This document shows, one piece after another, positions 1-10,871 of a DNA stretch of 64,000 bases. Both the position numbers and the translations under genes were made by a program. The notes under the pieces are model-generated. The model did not search any database, was not told the DNA's origin, and saw only the letters and a program-made list of their open reading frames with translations. Origin of the DNA: Nostocales cyanobacterium HT-58-2 (GTDB lineage: Bacteria > Cyanobacteriota > Cyanobacteriia > Cyanobacteriales > Nostocaceae). Within the stretch, counting starts at the first letter, position 1. Each line of letters begins with the position of its first letter. Location of the stretch: the NCBI GenBank assembly GCA_002163975.1, contig CP019636.1:434001-498000 (forward strand), written 5' to 3'.

Positions 1-1045
<1,045 letters not shown>

Positions 1046-1079
1046 TTAACCTTTTCTAAAAAACCCTTCCCTGCACACT

Positions 1080-1137
1080 GCGCCAGCTTTAGTTTACCTG
1101 ATTTTGGCTTGACAAAACTGGCGCTTTTCGGAAAGCG
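1080..1137 (-). promoter_or_regulatory. Inverted repeats in the petH upstream region
   Basis: GCGCCAG (1080-1086) is complementary to CTGGCGC (1118-1124). The adjacent CGCTTT-TCGG-AAAGCG (1122-1137) can form a competing hairpin. Both lie 59-116 bases upstream of the petH ATG, where the mRNA leader is expected. A role in choosing between the two petH starts is only a hypothesis. Confidence 0.35.
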
Positions 1138-2002
1138 GTATCACTAGCCAATGTCTTGCTACGTACACTCACCAAAGACACGCAGGCATTGCAAAACACA
1201 CACACCTGTTCACCTTCTAACTTAGAGGATAAGTCTTCTGGAGAATGTTAATAATGAGTCAATTTAAGCTTTTTTTCTTGAAGTACCACCTCCTAGGGAG
1301 GGAGATAACTTCTTAGTGTCCATTTGGTGACATAAACCTAATGAGCATTAAGCATGGGTATTGCCAATCACAGAAGATAATTTGCGATTAGTTTTCTTTC
1401 CCCAACTTTGGAAGTTTCTCTCTTTCCACAGGAAATGAGTCTGGGAATTTTAGACAGAATACCTTCGGCTGAATTTACATCCTCCCTTATGGGTATTCCC
1501 ATAACAGGGGCAAAGTTCAGCTATCCAAGTCTGATACAGGAAACTTCACATAAGCAACTAAAATAAGTTTTACTTGATGTGAAAAATCTGTCAACTACTG
1601 TCAGTGTGATGCTAGAATGCTCGACTCATTTTTGAATATACACTCAAAGTTACTACCAAAAATCTTCATAGGTTCGTCTTTTTCTCAATCAGTTTGATGT
1701 CTTGATTTAATATGTGGATAATTGCTATCTAAAAATGAGAACTTAAAAGTGTCTGTTTTCTTTGACAAAAAGAATTGAAAAGAAAAAAGATCCCGTATAA
1801 ACTTATTTGTATAGAGTCACAAGTCCAAACTTTGCATTACCATACCACTTATGGGTGGTTGTAAAAATTTTATTCAGCCTTGACTTGCTGGAAAACTAAT
1901 TGAAAGGAAATACCAGTAAGCCTTGTATGGAGTACTTCCTTCTGTTACAATCCAATATAACACTAGGATTAAATACTTACCAGCAATGAATTCAGACTCA
2001 TC

Positions 2003-2040
2003 AGACGGGTATATACCGCTACTGTGTTGTATACCCGTCT
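2003..2040. promoter_or_regulatory. 11-bp perfect inverted repeat upstream of prk
   Basis: AGACGGGTATA (2003-2013) is repeated as its exact complement TATACCCGTCT (2030-2040), with 16 bases between. It ends 122 bases before the prk ATG. No T-run follows, so it is not a terminator. It could be a regulator-binding dyad or a leader hairpin. Confidence 0.4.
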
Positions 2041-2162
2041 AGTCTGTAGTATCGCTGTTGGAGGCGAAAACGCAGGATAAACCATTGGGGTAAACTCCTG
2101 GCTTGAGGATTGCTGTGAGAAAAATTATTGAATGACTCATCTTTAGTATCTAGAGGAGATTT

Positions 2163-3167
2163 ATGACTAGTAAGCCGGAACGCGTGGTATTGATTGGAGT
2201 AGCTGGAGACTCCGGGTGCGGTAAATCTACTTTTTTGCGTCGCCTCAAGGATTTATTTGGTGAAGAGTTAATGACAGTTATCTGTTTAGATGACTATCAC
2301 TCCTTAGACCGTAAGCAGCGCAAAGAAACAGGAATAACTGCACTTGACCCAAGAGCAAACAATTTTGACCTGATGTATGAGCAAATTAAAGCTCTCAAAG
2401 AAGGTCAAGCAATTGATAAGCCAATTTACAACCACGAAACCGGCACAATCGACCCACCAGAAAGAATAGAGCCTAATCACATTATCGTGATTGAAGGTTT
2501 ACATCCTTTATATGATGAACGGGTTCGCGGACTGATCGACTTCAGCGTGTATTTCGACATTAGCGATGAAGTCAAAATTGCCTGGAAAATCCAGCGAGAC
2601 ATGGCAGAACGTGGTCATCGCTATGAAGATGTTCTTGCTCAAATCAATTCCCGTAAGCCTGATTTTACAAAATACATTGAACCGCAAAGAGAGTTTGCTG
2701 ATGTGGTTCTTCAGGTATTGCCCACAAACTTAATCAAAGACGACAAAGACCGTAAAGTTTTACGGGTACGTATGCTCCAGCGGGAAGGCAAAGAAGGCTT
2801 TGACCCAGTTTACCTATTTGATGAAGGGTCAACAATTCAGTGGACTCCCTGCGGACGCAAGCTCACCTGTTCTTACCCTGGCATGCAACTGTACTATGGT
2901 TCAGATGTATACTACGGTCGCTACGTCTCCGTGTTAGAGGTAGATGGACAATTTGACAACCTCGAAGAAGTGATTTACATCGAGACTCATCTGAGCAAAA
3001 CATCCACTAAGTACAAAGGTGAGATGACCCACTTGTTACTCCAGCACCGGGAATATCCAGGTTCTAACAATGGTACTGGTTTGTTCCAAGTCCTGACAGG
3101 TTTGAAAATGCGTGCTACATACGAGCAGTTGACATCCAAGGAAGCAAAACTGGCTGCTAAGGTTTAA
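2163..3167 (+). CDS. prk: Phosphoribulokinase
   Basis: The enzyme phosphorylates ribulose 5-phosphate with ATP to make the RuBisCO substrate ribulose 1,5-bisphosphate (Calvin cycle, cytosol). At 334 residues it has the normal cyanobacterial length. The P-loop is GDSGCGKST (15-23). Cys19 inside the P-loop and Cys41 (VICLDDYH) form the redox pair targeted by thioredoxin. The second pair, Cys230 and Cys236 (TPCGRKLTC), is the one tied to CP12/GAPDH complex formation in this family. The ATG has a strong ribosome binding site, AGAGGAG, just upstream. A terminator follows, so it is probably transcribed alone. Very secure. Confidence 0.98.
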   Translation: MTSKPERVVLIGVAGDSGCGKSTFLRRLKDLFGEELMTVICLDDYHSLDRKQRKETGITALDPRANNFDLMYEQIKALKEGQAIDKPIYNHETGTIDPPERIEPNHIIVIEGLHPLYDERVRGLIDFSVYFDISDEVKIAWKIQRDMAERGHRYEDVLAQINSRKPDFTKYIEPQREFADVVLQVLPTNLIKDDKDRKVLRVRMLQREGKEGFDPVYLFDEGSTIQWTPCGRKLTCSYPGMQLYYGSDVYYGRYVSVLEVDGQFDNLEEVIYIETHLSKTSTKYKGEMTHLLLQHREYPGSNNGTGLFQVLTGLKMRATYEQLTSKEAKLAAKV

Positions 3168-3198
3168 CTGACAGTAGCTGTGTTTGAATCCAAACTGT

Positions 3199-3231
3199 TG
3201 GGGGTGCTTACGAGTGTCCCCCGATTTTTTT
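3199..3231 (+). terminator. Rho-independent terminator of prk
   Basis: GGGGG (3200-3204) pairs with CCCCC (3218-3222), followed by a run of T at 3225-3231. It lies 32 bases after the prk stop. Confidence 0.8.
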
Positions 3232-3510
3232 ATTTAGTGATATACGGAAAACTTTACAGGTGAAGGTTTGAAATGTCACAGTTCAAGCTTTCTTTTCCCT
3301 CTCCTCTGTCTTCTATTCCTTAAACAACACTAAACGAGTAGGGTAACTTTTACTTACCTTCAAAATAATCAGTCTCAAGTAAGAATTTTTATAAAAGTAG
3401 CATAACTACGAAGTGTGATTGTAAAAATATTGTTATGATTGCAGATTAAAGTGGCTGAACTAAACGCTTTCGTTTAGTCAGTTGGAAAACCTTCTACGGA
3501 GGAATTACAC
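3232..3510 (+). promoter_or_regulatory. metK upstream region with a leader hairpin next to the ribosome binding site
   Basis: The region is AT-rich with no gene. At 3455-3481 an 8-bp perfect stem, ACTAAACG (3459-3466) with CGTTTAGT (3471-3478), has the loop CTTT. It is extended by CTG/CAG across one bulged A. It ends 16 bases before the GGAGG ribosome binding site (3499-3503) of metK. I see no similarity to known SAM riboswitch cores. Confidence 0.5.
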
Positions 3511-4773
3511 TTGTCTCGTCGTTATCTATTTACTTCCGAGTCGGTGACTGAGGGACATCCAGATAAGATCTGCGATCAAATCTCTGATACCATTCTAGAT
3601 ACCCTTCTCTCACAAGACCCCAGTAGTCGTGTTGCTGCTGAGGTGGTGGTTAACACTGGTTTGGTCTTAATCACTGGTGAAATTACCACCAAAGCCAATG
3701 TAAATTATGTAAATCTCGCTCGCAAAAAAATTGCCGAGATTGGTTATACCAGCGCTGATAACGGCTTCTGTGCCAACAGCTGCTCGGTCATTGTAGCATT
3801 GGACGAACAATCGCCTGATATTGCCCAAGGTGTTAACACTGCCCAGGAAACCCGCGAGGAGCAGAGTGACGAACTCTTTGACAAAATTGGTGCTGGCGAC
3901 CAGGGTATCATGTTTGGTTTCGCTTGTAACGAAACACCAGAACTGATGCCGTTGCCCATCTGTCTTGCTCACCGTATTGCTCGCCGACTGGCTGCAGTTA
4001 GGAAAACAGGAGTTTTGCCCTACCTGCGTCCTGATGGGAAAACACAAGTCACCGTACTCTACGAAGACGGACGACCTATTGGTATTGATACTATCCTGGT
4101 TTCCACCCAGCATACAGCTACCATTGGTGATATCACTGATGAAGCACAGGTGCAAGCCAAGATAAAAGCAGACCTGTGGTCCGCCGTGGTCGAACCTGTC
4201 TTTGGAGACATTGATGTTAAGCCTGATGAACAAACTCGCTTTTTGGTTAACCCCACAGGAAAGTTTGTCATCGGCGGTCCTCAAGGAGATTCTGGTCTGA
4301 CCGGACGTAAAATCATTGTTGATACCTACGGTGGCTACTCACGACATGGCGGTGGTGCTTTCTCTGGCAAAGACCCCACCAAGGTAGACCGCAGTGCAGC
4401 TTACGCGAGTCGGTATGCGGCGAAAAATATTGTCGCCGCCGGATTGGCAGACAAATGTGAAGTCCAACTCAGTTACGCCATTGGTGTAGCACGACCAGTA
4501 AGCGTTATGGTGGAGACTTTTGGTACGGGCAAAGTCGATGATCAAATCTTGCTGGAATTAGTCAAAAAGCATTTTGAACTGCGTCCAGCAGGCATTATTC
4601 ACGTTTTCAACTTACGTAACCTGCCTAGTGAACGAGGCGGACGTTTTTATCAGGACGTCGCGGCTTACGGTCATTTAGGGCGCAACGATTTAGACTTGCC
4701 TTGGGAGCGTACTGATAAGGCGGAATTATTAAAGCAGGCAGTTAGTAATTTACTCTCAGCGGCGATCGTCTGA
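3511..4773 (+). CDS. metK: S-adenosylmethionine synthetase (UUG start)
   Basis: The enzyme makes S-adenosylmethionine from methionine and ATP, the cell's main methyl donor. At 420 residues it has the usual length. Diagnostic motifs are GHPDK (15-19, ATP/Mg binding), the hexapeptide GAGDQG, and [12 protein letters not shown] near residue 290. The start is TTG. It is chosen because the conserved N-terminus [11 protein letters not shown] follows at once and a strong GGAGG lies 7 bases upstream; no in-frame ATG gives a full-length protein. The hairpin just before the ribosome binding site is described separately. Long antisense ORFs inside the gene are shadows. Very secure. Confidence 0.98.
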   Translation: MSRRYLFTSESVTEGHPDKICDQISDTILDTLLSQDPSSRVAAEVVVNTGLVLITGEITTKANVNYVNLARKKIAEIGYTSADNGFCANSCSVIVALDEQSPDIAQGVNTAQETREEQSDELFDKIGAGDQGIMFGFACNETPELMPLPICLAHRIARRLAAVRKTGVLPYLRPDGKTQVTVLYEDGRPIGIDTILVSTQHTATIGDITDEAQVQAKIKADLWSAVVEPVFGDIDVKPDEQTRFLVNPTGKFVIGGPQGDSGLTGRKIIVDTYGGYSRHGGGAFSGKDPTKVDRSAAYASRYAAKNIVAAGLADKCEVQLSYAIGVARPVSVMVETFGTGKVDDQILLELVKKHFELRPAGIIHVFNLRNLPSERGGRFYQDVAAYGHLGRNDLDLPWERTDKAELLKQAVSNLLSAAIV

Positions 4774-4833
4774 GTACACTAGAGAGTTAGAAGCTTAAAT
4801 AACTTTAACTTCTAGCTCAAAAGATTCCTTTAA

Positions 4834-4862
4834 CCCCCCTGCTTTCCTGGGGGGCTATTTTA
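4834..4862 (+). terminator. Terminator of metK
   Basis: CCCCCC (4834-4839) pairs with GGGGGG (4849-4854) around a 9-base loop, followed by the short T-rich tail CTATTTTAT. Confidence 0.7.
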
Positions 4863-5528
4863 TGAATGTTTTGTGAATCATGTGAATAAATAGTTCTTCC
4901 TTACCAGATACGACTGGGATTGCTGTGTATTGTGTAAAAGTTTTTAAGAATTAAAGTTTGCAGTGACACTATGTGTGATAATATGCTACCTTACCCAGAG
5001 TGGCAACAAAATATACTAAATAGTCTTGCCGCAAAAAGCATTTTATTGCCTGATGAAGGCGACTTTTGTTTGTAGCAATAAAAGTTGTTGAATGTTCATA
5101 GTTTAAAACTCCTCAAATATGATAAGAGTCACACCAACTACATAACAGCTAAAAAAGAGGTGAAAAATCAATGATATAAATACAAGTCAAGAGAGCATTT
5201 GGCTTTCTGTAAAGGCAGAAAAGCTTGCTGAAGTTGGAGAACAAGCAAGTAAAATTCGCGCTTAGATTAAGGATGAAAAATGTGGATGCCTTTTAGGCGG
5301 GTTAACTATAGGTTAAAATGAGAATGCTCTATAAAATCTTTATAAATCATAGATTAAACTCTAGCCTATATTTTACAATTCCAACTTTATGCTGAAGTTG
5401 GAAACACTTCGCTGCTTTTAAATAAGAAGATAATGATAATGTCGTTAGATATTAATCACGCATTGAACACAATCTTAGCTTTGATACAGACACGGTAATT
5501 TTTGCGGGAGGGCAAGGAGATTTGAGGA
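4863..5528. other. AT-rich intergenic stretch with a possible gene remnant
   Basis: No complete gene is visible. Around 5180-5265 a plus-strand frame reads SIWLSVKAEKLAEVGEQA and on to a TAG stop. It has no start codon and a stop just upstream. The composition looks protein-like, so it may be the tail of a decayed gene, but I do not recognise it. The rest is low-GC sequence with no clear structure. Confidence 0.3.
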
Positions 5529-7253
5529 ATGCAAACTCAAAAGCCAACCGCTGTAGACAGCAATTTGGAAACAACACAAGTGTCAGCCGATCAGCCCTCT
5601 GCGGACGAACTCCCGACTATAGAATTTCCCTCTCGCGGGAAAGTTAAAGCCAGTTCTTGGCGCATTCATCAGAAAATTGGCTATGGGTATTTTCTGGCAA
5701 TTGGGATTGGTTTTTTCGGCTCACTAACTGGGTTGGTCATATCCAATTACTATTGGGGAATAGAAACTAAGCAATTGGATCATGCGCAGTTTCAAGCCCA
5801 AATGCTAGGTAACTACAAAGATGCTTTGGTTGGGGCACAATTGTATAGCTCAAACTTGGTTGCTGTCGTAGACAATCCAGAACGCCGTTCGAGCAAAAAA
5901 GCCGAATTTTTAAGGAGTGTTGACAAAGCAAAGAGCGTTGAAAAGCAAATTACAGAATTCATCGACAGCAAGCCAGGAAAACTCGCAGCAACGGAAGACA
6001 CGTTACGAACTATATTAAAAGACTACTCCACTAACCTAGATTCCTATGTTAGGCAAATTGAGTCAGTTTTGCAGCCGCTAGATGATCAACCACAGCAGCA
6101 ACGGCAAATTTCCTTAGTGAGAAGCGAGTTGCTGACAATTCTCAATGGTGAAACAGCCATGCGGCTGGATGAGATACGTCAACGCTTAACAGAGCGGTTG
6201 CAAAGTGCCCAACAACAAGAGCAAGAAATAGAAAGAGACGTAGAGATAGCAAAAGGAATCGAGAGATTAATTGCTATATTGAGTATGCTACTGTCGGTTG
6301 CAGTCGCCGCAATTGTAGCATGGCGTACTTCTCGGGCGATCGCCGAACCAGTTATCCTCGTGACTCAAGTTGCTGAACAAGTTGCGAAAAAATCAAATTT
6401 TGATTTGCGAGCTCCTGTCAGCACCGAAGATGAAATTGGATTATTAGCGAAATCACTGAATCGCCTCATCGAGCGTGTATCAGAACGCACTAAAGAACTC
6501 CAACAAGCAAAAGAACTTGCAGAAGCAGCCAGCAAGGCAAAAAGCCAGTTTCTCGCCAATATTAGCCATGAGTTACGCACACCGTTGAATGCCATCATTG
6601 GCTTGAGCCAACTTTTGCGCGATGATGCTCTTGATTTTGAAATGGCGGAAGATTTTATTGAAGACCTTGAATCTATCAACGGTGCAGGTCGGCATTTACT
6701 AACATTAATCAACGACATCCTTGACTTATCCAAAATTGAAGCGGGGAAAATGACTTTCTATCCAGAAACATTTGAACTCGCCACGCTCATCAATAACGTT
6801 GTCTTGACAGTCAAGCCTTTAGTAGAAAAAAATGGCAATGTCTTAGAAGTGAACTTTGATGGGGAACTGGGTATCATGTACACCGATCAAACAAAGCTAA
6901 GACAGGTACTGTACAACTTGTTGAGCAACTCAGCCAAGTTTACCACCAACGGCAAGGTGGCACTCATGGTCAAGAAGGAAATACTTGGCTTACACGGAAA
7001 ACAAGCTCCTGGAATCATCACGTTTACTGTTGAAGACACAGGCATTGGTATGTCCTATCATCAACAGCAGCAGCTATTTCAACCTTTTACTCAAGGAGAT
7101 GCTTCGACAACGAAAAAATATGGTGGTACCGGATTAGGGTTAGCAATTAGTCGTCACTTTTGCCACATGATGGGTGGTGAAATTTTTGTCAAAAGTGAAT
7201 CTGGAGTAGGATCAGTTTTCACCGTTCGCCTTCCACTCATAGTGAAAGATTAG
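5529..7253 (+). CDS. Membrane-bound sensor histidine kinase (sensor-HAMP-HisKA-HATPase)
   Basis: A 574-residue two-component sensor. A cytoplasmic N-tail is followed by a first membrane segment (about 52-75), a roughly 170-residue external helical sensor region, a second membrane segment (about 248-267), HAMP (about 268-322) and a coiled coil. The HisKA box SHELRTPLN carries phosphorylatable His347. The HATPase domain (about 455-570) has DTGIGM and [17 protein letters not shown] lies about 9 bases before the ATG. There is no receiver domain, so it must signal to a separate regulator, and no partner lies next to it. The stimulus is unknown; the external domain resembles four-helix ligand-sensing modules, which is inference. 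The kinase call is secure. Confidence 0.93.
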   Translation: MQTQKPTAVDSNLETTQVSADQPSADELPTIEFPSRGKVKASSWRIHQKIGYGYFLAIGIGFFGSLTGLVISNYYWGIETKQLDHAQFQAQMLGNYKDALVGAQLYSSNLVAVVDNPERRSSKKAEFLRSVDKAKSVEKQITEFIDSKPGKLAATEDTLRTILKDYSTNLDSYVRQIESVLQPLDDQPQQQRQISLVRSELLTILNGETAMRLDEIRQRLTERLQSAQQQEQEIERDVEIAKGIERLIAILSMLLSVAVAAIVAWRTSRAIAEPVILVTQVAEQVAKKSNFDLRAPVSTEDEIGLLAKSLNRLIERVSERTKELQQAKELAEAASKAKSQFLANISHELRTPLNAIIGLSQLLRDDALDFEMAEDFIEDLESINGAGRHLLTLINDILDLSKIEAGKMTFYPETFELATLINNVVLTVKPLVEKNGNVLEVNFDGELGIMYTDQTKLRQVLYNLLSNSAKFTTNGKVALMVKKEILGLHGKQAPGIITFTVEDTGIGMSYHQQQQLFQPFTQGDASTTKKYGGTGLGLAISRHFCHMMGGEIFVKSESGVGSVFTVRLPLIVKD

Positions 7254-7484
7254 TATTCTGGAATGAGCCGATTTCAATTTGTAGAATAAAGAGCTTTCTT
7301 CTTTGAACTCATGAGCGCAAAAGGTCAATAAAAACTTCTCTAGAAGATAGGGTGTAAGAATGTAAAAAAAGTTAAATGACTTATCTTAAATTGAAAATTT
7401 TGAATAAGAATTTTGAATAAATTTGCCTGCTTACACCCTTGGACAGCTAACTATGGATAAGTTTTATAGAGCAGAGACGGGGCC

Positions 7485-9161
7485 ATGATGGTAATCACCA
7501 TGATTCGTCCAGGAATGTTACTTCAAGGACGCTACCGAGTTAGCTGTGAAATTGGTGGCGGTGGTTTTGGTAAAGTGTTTGAAGTGGATGATGGTGGCAC
7601 ACCTAAAGTCTTAAAAGTTCTGAGCCTAGAGCGTTTTCATAACCCGACAATCAAACAGAAGGCGATCGCCCTATTTCAACGAGAAGCAGAATTATTAAGT
7701 CGCCTAAAGCATTCTGGAATTCCACATATAGAACCAGATGGGTATTTTACATGGTCTGATGGTCATGGCGAGCCGCTGCATTGCTTGGTGATGGAGAAAA
7801 TACCAGGTTCCAACTTACAACAGTGGTTGCAAGCCAGAGAAAATCAACCACTCACCACAGAACAAGCTTGCGAATGGTTAATTCAACTGATAGAGATACT
7901 TAACGAACTGCATCAGCACCAGTATCTTCACCGCGATATCAAACTATCTAACATTATGCTTAGACCTGATGGACAACTGGTGCTGATTGATTTTGGTGCT
8001 GTCAGGGAAGTGACAACAACATATCTGGAAAAACAACAAAGTCAACAAACAGGTACTGTACTTGTTTCTCCTGGGTTCACCCCTCCAGAGCAAGCTGAAG
8101 GTCATGCTGTACCACAATCAGATTTTTTCGCTTTAGGACGAACTTTTGTCTATTTGCTGACTGGGAAATCTCCACTCGATTTTCCCAAAAACTCAGAAAC
8201 CGGGGAATTGATTTGGCGTGACCAAGCAACTCAAATTTCTCCACAACTAGTAAACTTAATTGACAGTTTGATAGCTCCTTTTCCTGGTCAGCGACCTCAA
8301 AATTGCCAGGAAATATTGAATTATCTTAAAGGCAATCAACAAAATTCCCCACTTTCTCAAGATTGGACACAAACTCTACCAGGTACAGGATTTTTAGTTA
8401 GTTATTTAGCACGCAAGAGCTTACTTAAAAATACATTAACTCTTCAATTTAAGTCCGAGGAAAAACTAGTTGATAAACCAAAAGCAACGCAAGATAAACT
8501 TTATAAAAAACGGAGTTTACAGTTTTGGCTAGCGGGCTGCTTGGTTATGATGAGTGGAGGTATCAAGTTATGGACATCTGCACTAGAGATAGCCTTGAAT
8601 CTTAATGATTGGGGATTTGCCCAATATGAGCAGAAAAGTTTTGAATTAGCAAAAATATATTATCAATTAGCTCTGATTTTTAATTCAAGAATGCCAGAGC
8701 CTAATTATAACTTAGGCTTGCTTTACGAAGACAACAATAATTTTTCTCAAGCTCGTGCTGCATACAAAATAGCTATGGATAAGGGGTACGATAGAGCTTA
8801 TAATAACTTGGCACGTTTATATATTTTAGATAAACAATACACAACAGCAGTCACGCTATTACATGAGGGATTGCCTTTTGCTTACGATAACAAAGCGAAA
8901 TATGCAATGCTGAAAAACTTGGGTTGGGCATATTTAGAAGTGGGGAATTATCAAGAAGCTCAAAACTCTCTTCAAAAAGCAATTCATCTCAACAGCGATC
9001 GCGCTGCTGCATACTGCCTCCAAGCCAAAGTTTTAGAAAAACAACACAATAAGCAAGAGTCACTTTCAGCTTGGAAAAATTGCCTGAAATATGCCAAATC
9101 AGGAACCACAGAGGAAAAACAGTGGGAAAATGAGGCAGTGAAAAAAGTTGGGAAAATATGA
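7485..9161 (+). CDS. Serine/threonine protein kinase with C-terminal TPR repeats
   Basis: The N-terminal eukaryotic-type kinase domain (about 15-285) has the glycine loop IGGGGFG, Lys44 (VLKVL), the catalytic loop HRDIKLSN with Asp151, and the DFG with Asp169, so it should be active. A hydrophobic segment at about 344-370 probably crosses the membrane. At least three tetratricopeptide repeats follow (about 385-540). The start at 7485 is not backed by a clear ribosome binding site; the ATG at 7500 (MIRPGMLLQGRYRV) is an alternative. The stop overlaps the next gene's start by 4 bases (ATGA), so the two are co-transcribed. With the TPR and TPR-CHAT genes downstream it forms a plausible signalling or proteolysis module. 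Substrates are unknown. Confidence 0.9.
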   Translation: MMVITMIRPGMLLQGRYRVSCEIGGGGFGKVFEVDDGGTPKVLKVLSLERFHNPTIKQKAIALFQREAELLSRLKHSGIPHIEPDGYFTWSDGHGEPLHCLVMEKIPGSNLQQWLQARENQPLTTEQACEWLIQLIEILNELHQHQYLHRDIKLSNIMLRPDGQLVLIDFGAVREVTTTYLEKQQSQQTGTVLVSPGFTPPEQAEGHAVPQSDFFALGRTFVYLLTGKSPLDFPKNSETGELIWRDQATQISPQLVNLIDSLIAPFPGQRPQNCQEILNYLKGNQQNSPLSQDWTQTLPGTGFLVSYLARKSLLKNTLTLQFKSEEKLVDKPKATQDKLYKKRSLQFWLAGCLVMMSGGIKLWTSALEIALNLNDWGFAQYEQKSFELAKIYYQLALIFNSRMPEPNYNLGLLYEDNNNFSQARAAYKIAMDKGYDRAYNNLARLYILDKQYTTAVTLLHEGLPFAYDNKAKYAMLKNLGWAYLEVGNYQEAQNSLQKAIHLNSDRAAAYCLQAKVLEKQHNKQESLSAWKNCLKYAKSGTTEEKQWENEAVKKVGKI

Positions 9162-10138
9162 ATTTACCCCTGATTCTAGAAAACCTCAAGGACTCAATAA
9201 TGAAGTTCAATGCACTACCAAACAACTGGAGAATAAACAAGAGAAAAGCTAAAATTCCCGTTTGGTTTTTTGTTGTTTGCTTATTGCTTTTAATATTAGT
9301 AGCACCAATTATCCCAGCAGCATTGAGTACTCAAGTAAGTCAAATACCCTTTGCCCAATGCAGACGTGTCCAAAGTGGCGATCCTCGTAGTCCTACTAAC
9401 CCAGATATTCCCTACATCATCAGTCCTCGCAAGACTTTGCTACTAACTGATAAGCCGAAGCTTCGCTGGAATCAGGTTTTGGGTGTCAAAATCTATGATG
9501 TCAGTATACAAAAAGGTGATTCAGTTCTTTGGCAAACAAAGGCGAATACGAATCAAATTGTGTATCCAGGAGAACCACGACTTAAACCTGGGGTAGAATA
9601 TTTGCTAATTGTCAAAGCAGATAATGGTCGGTTTTCAACAGATGAAAAACCAAATGCAAGGGGTTTTAGACTCTTGTCAAAGGAAGACACACAAATTATA
9701 AAAACAGCTATTACCCAACTGAACAATCAAAAAGTTCCCGACAAAGTGAAAGCTTTGCAGAGTGCTTTCTTATATATTGGTGCTGACTTAAAATCAGAGG
9801 CGATTGAGACACTAGAAGCCTTGACAACTGGTGATATGAAAGAAACTTCTGTTTATCGAAAGCTTGGCGACCTTTATTGGCAATCAGGAGTCAATGTGTT
9901 AGCAGAGACTCATTATTTAAAAGCACATAAACAGGCGATCACTCATAAGGATATAGTACAGCAAGCGCAGATTGCCGAGACTTTAGGGAATTTATATGTA
10001 GCGCTAGATGACCAAAAAGCATCCATAGATTGGCTGACTCAAGCACGAGACAGTTACAAAACTTTAGGGAACACGCAAAGAGTGCAAGAACTCAATGAAC
10101 AAATAGAACTACTAAAAACAGACCAATCTCCTGCGTAA
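9158..10138 (+). CDS. Membrane-anchored TPR protein, partner of the upstream kinase
   Basis: 326 residues. One strongly hydrophobic segment (about 35-56, after the basic stretch NKRKAK) acts as a membrane anchor or signal. A beta-rich segment follows (about 80-170) that looks like a ligand-binding fold, with the phrase LRWNQVLGVKIYDVSI. Helical TPR-like repeats occupy about 175-315. Its ATG overlaps the kinase stop (ATGA), evidence for translational coupling; an internal ATG at residue 15 is a possible alternative start. Proteins of this shape are often found beside CHAT and kinase genes in cyanobacteria. No enzymatic motif is seen. The exact function is unknown. Confidence 0.75.
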   Translation: MNLPLILENLKDSIMKFNALPNNWRINKRKAKIPVWFFVVCLLLLILVAPIIPAALSTQVSQIPFAQCRRVQSGDPRSPTNPDIPYIISPRKTLLLTDKPKLRWNQVLGVKIYDVSIQKGDSVLWQTKANTNQIVYPGEPRLKPGVEYLLIVKADNGRFSTDEKPNARGFRLLSKEDTQIIKTAITQLNNQKVPDKVKALQSAFLYIGADLKSEAIETLEALTTGDMKETSVYRKLGDLYWQSGVNVLAETHYLKAHKQAITHKDIVQQAQIAETLGNLYVALDDQKASIDWLTQARDSYKTLGNTQRVQELNEQIELLKTDQSPA

Positions 10139-10260
10139 GCCTTGAATAAAGATACTGATATCAATATGCGGAATACTATAATTGTTATTGGTATACATAT
10201 GTGTCTTCTGTTAAAGTAAAGCGTGTTCTAGAAATCACTCACGAAGAGGAACTTTACCAA

Positions 10261-10566
10261 ATGAATGACCAAAAATTACCCAAAAATCAAGATACCCATA
10301 AAGCTGAAGCCCAACAGCTATTAAAACAAGCTAATAAACACTTAGGAAATAAACAGTTGGGAGAAGCTTTACAAGCTTATCTAAAAGCATTAGTTATCTA
10401 TCTGGAAATTGGTAAACAGATTGTTGCGACTCTCATCTCTTATTTGATTTCTAGAGGCAATAATCTGACTGTTAATAGCACAGATAAGTCTGGAAAGTCT
10501 AAAATAAACTTAAATGCTGCTAGTGGTCTCTTGGCTAATCGCTCAAGGGTAAAACGTCGTAAGTAA
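10261..10566 (+). CDS. Small TPR-like protein
   Basis: 101 residues from the ATG at 10261, chosen because GAAGAGGA lies 10 bases upstream. A longer GTG start at 10201 is possible but lacks such a site. It holds one clear TPR-like helix pair (AEAQQLLKQANKHLGNKQ and the following LGEALQAYLKALVIYLEIG) and a basic tail ending NRSRVKRRK. It lies between the membrane TPR protein and the CHAT protein, on the same strand. The similarity of the helix pair to the TPRs of the CHAT protein suggests it may be an adaptor, or a truncated relic of a longer TPR gene. Function unknown. Confidence 0.55.
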   Translation: MNDQKLPKNQDTHKAEAQQLLKQANKHLGNKQLGEALQAYLKALVIYLEIGKQIVATLISYLISRGNNLTVNSTDKSGKSKINLNAASGLLANRSRVKRRK

Positions 10567-10871
10567 AGAACAACTTAGTAGCTCAGCTATTCAATAATTG
10601 AATGTGATTTAAATCAAATTCAGTAGAAATCCATTTGAAATATGGTTCAAAAACAATTTTTAATAGACCTCTTGCATGAATCCTATAAAAGATTTGTAGG
10701 ATGTGTTAGGACGAAGTCCATAACGCATCTTCTGAGAGTTGTTGTGCTGCTTTACTCTCTCATTCCCCTACACAAAATATTCGTGCAAGAGTTCTAATGA
10801 TTAAGTATTTAAGTTGCTTAGTGAGAAAATAAGCAACTTTTTAATCTAATAATGATAATAAAACTTTCTTC
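10567..10871. other. Intergenic stretch with one dispersed palindromic repeat
   Basis: No gene is visible. At 10696-10729 lies a copy of the GTAGGATGYGTTA-type palindrome: GATGTGTTA (10700-10708) pairs with TAACGCATC (10721-10729), with an inner GGAC-GAA-GTCC hairpin. Related copies lie at 20134-20210, 33450-33525 and 33865-33942. The last 70 bases are AT-rich and should hold the promoter of the CHAT gene. Confidence 0.6.

Noticed and set aside
1281..1296. NtcA-like site GTA-N8-TAG upstream of petH
   Set aside because: One mismatch to GTA-N8-TAC and no suitably placed -10 box was identified; too weak to list.
3232..3510. SAM riboswitch upstream of metK
   Set aside because: None of the conserved SAM-I core segments could be found; only a simple hairpin is present.
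3667..4545. Large antisense ORFs within metK
   Set aside because: metK has all its motifs on the plus strand. The antisense translations resemble no family and lack start signals.
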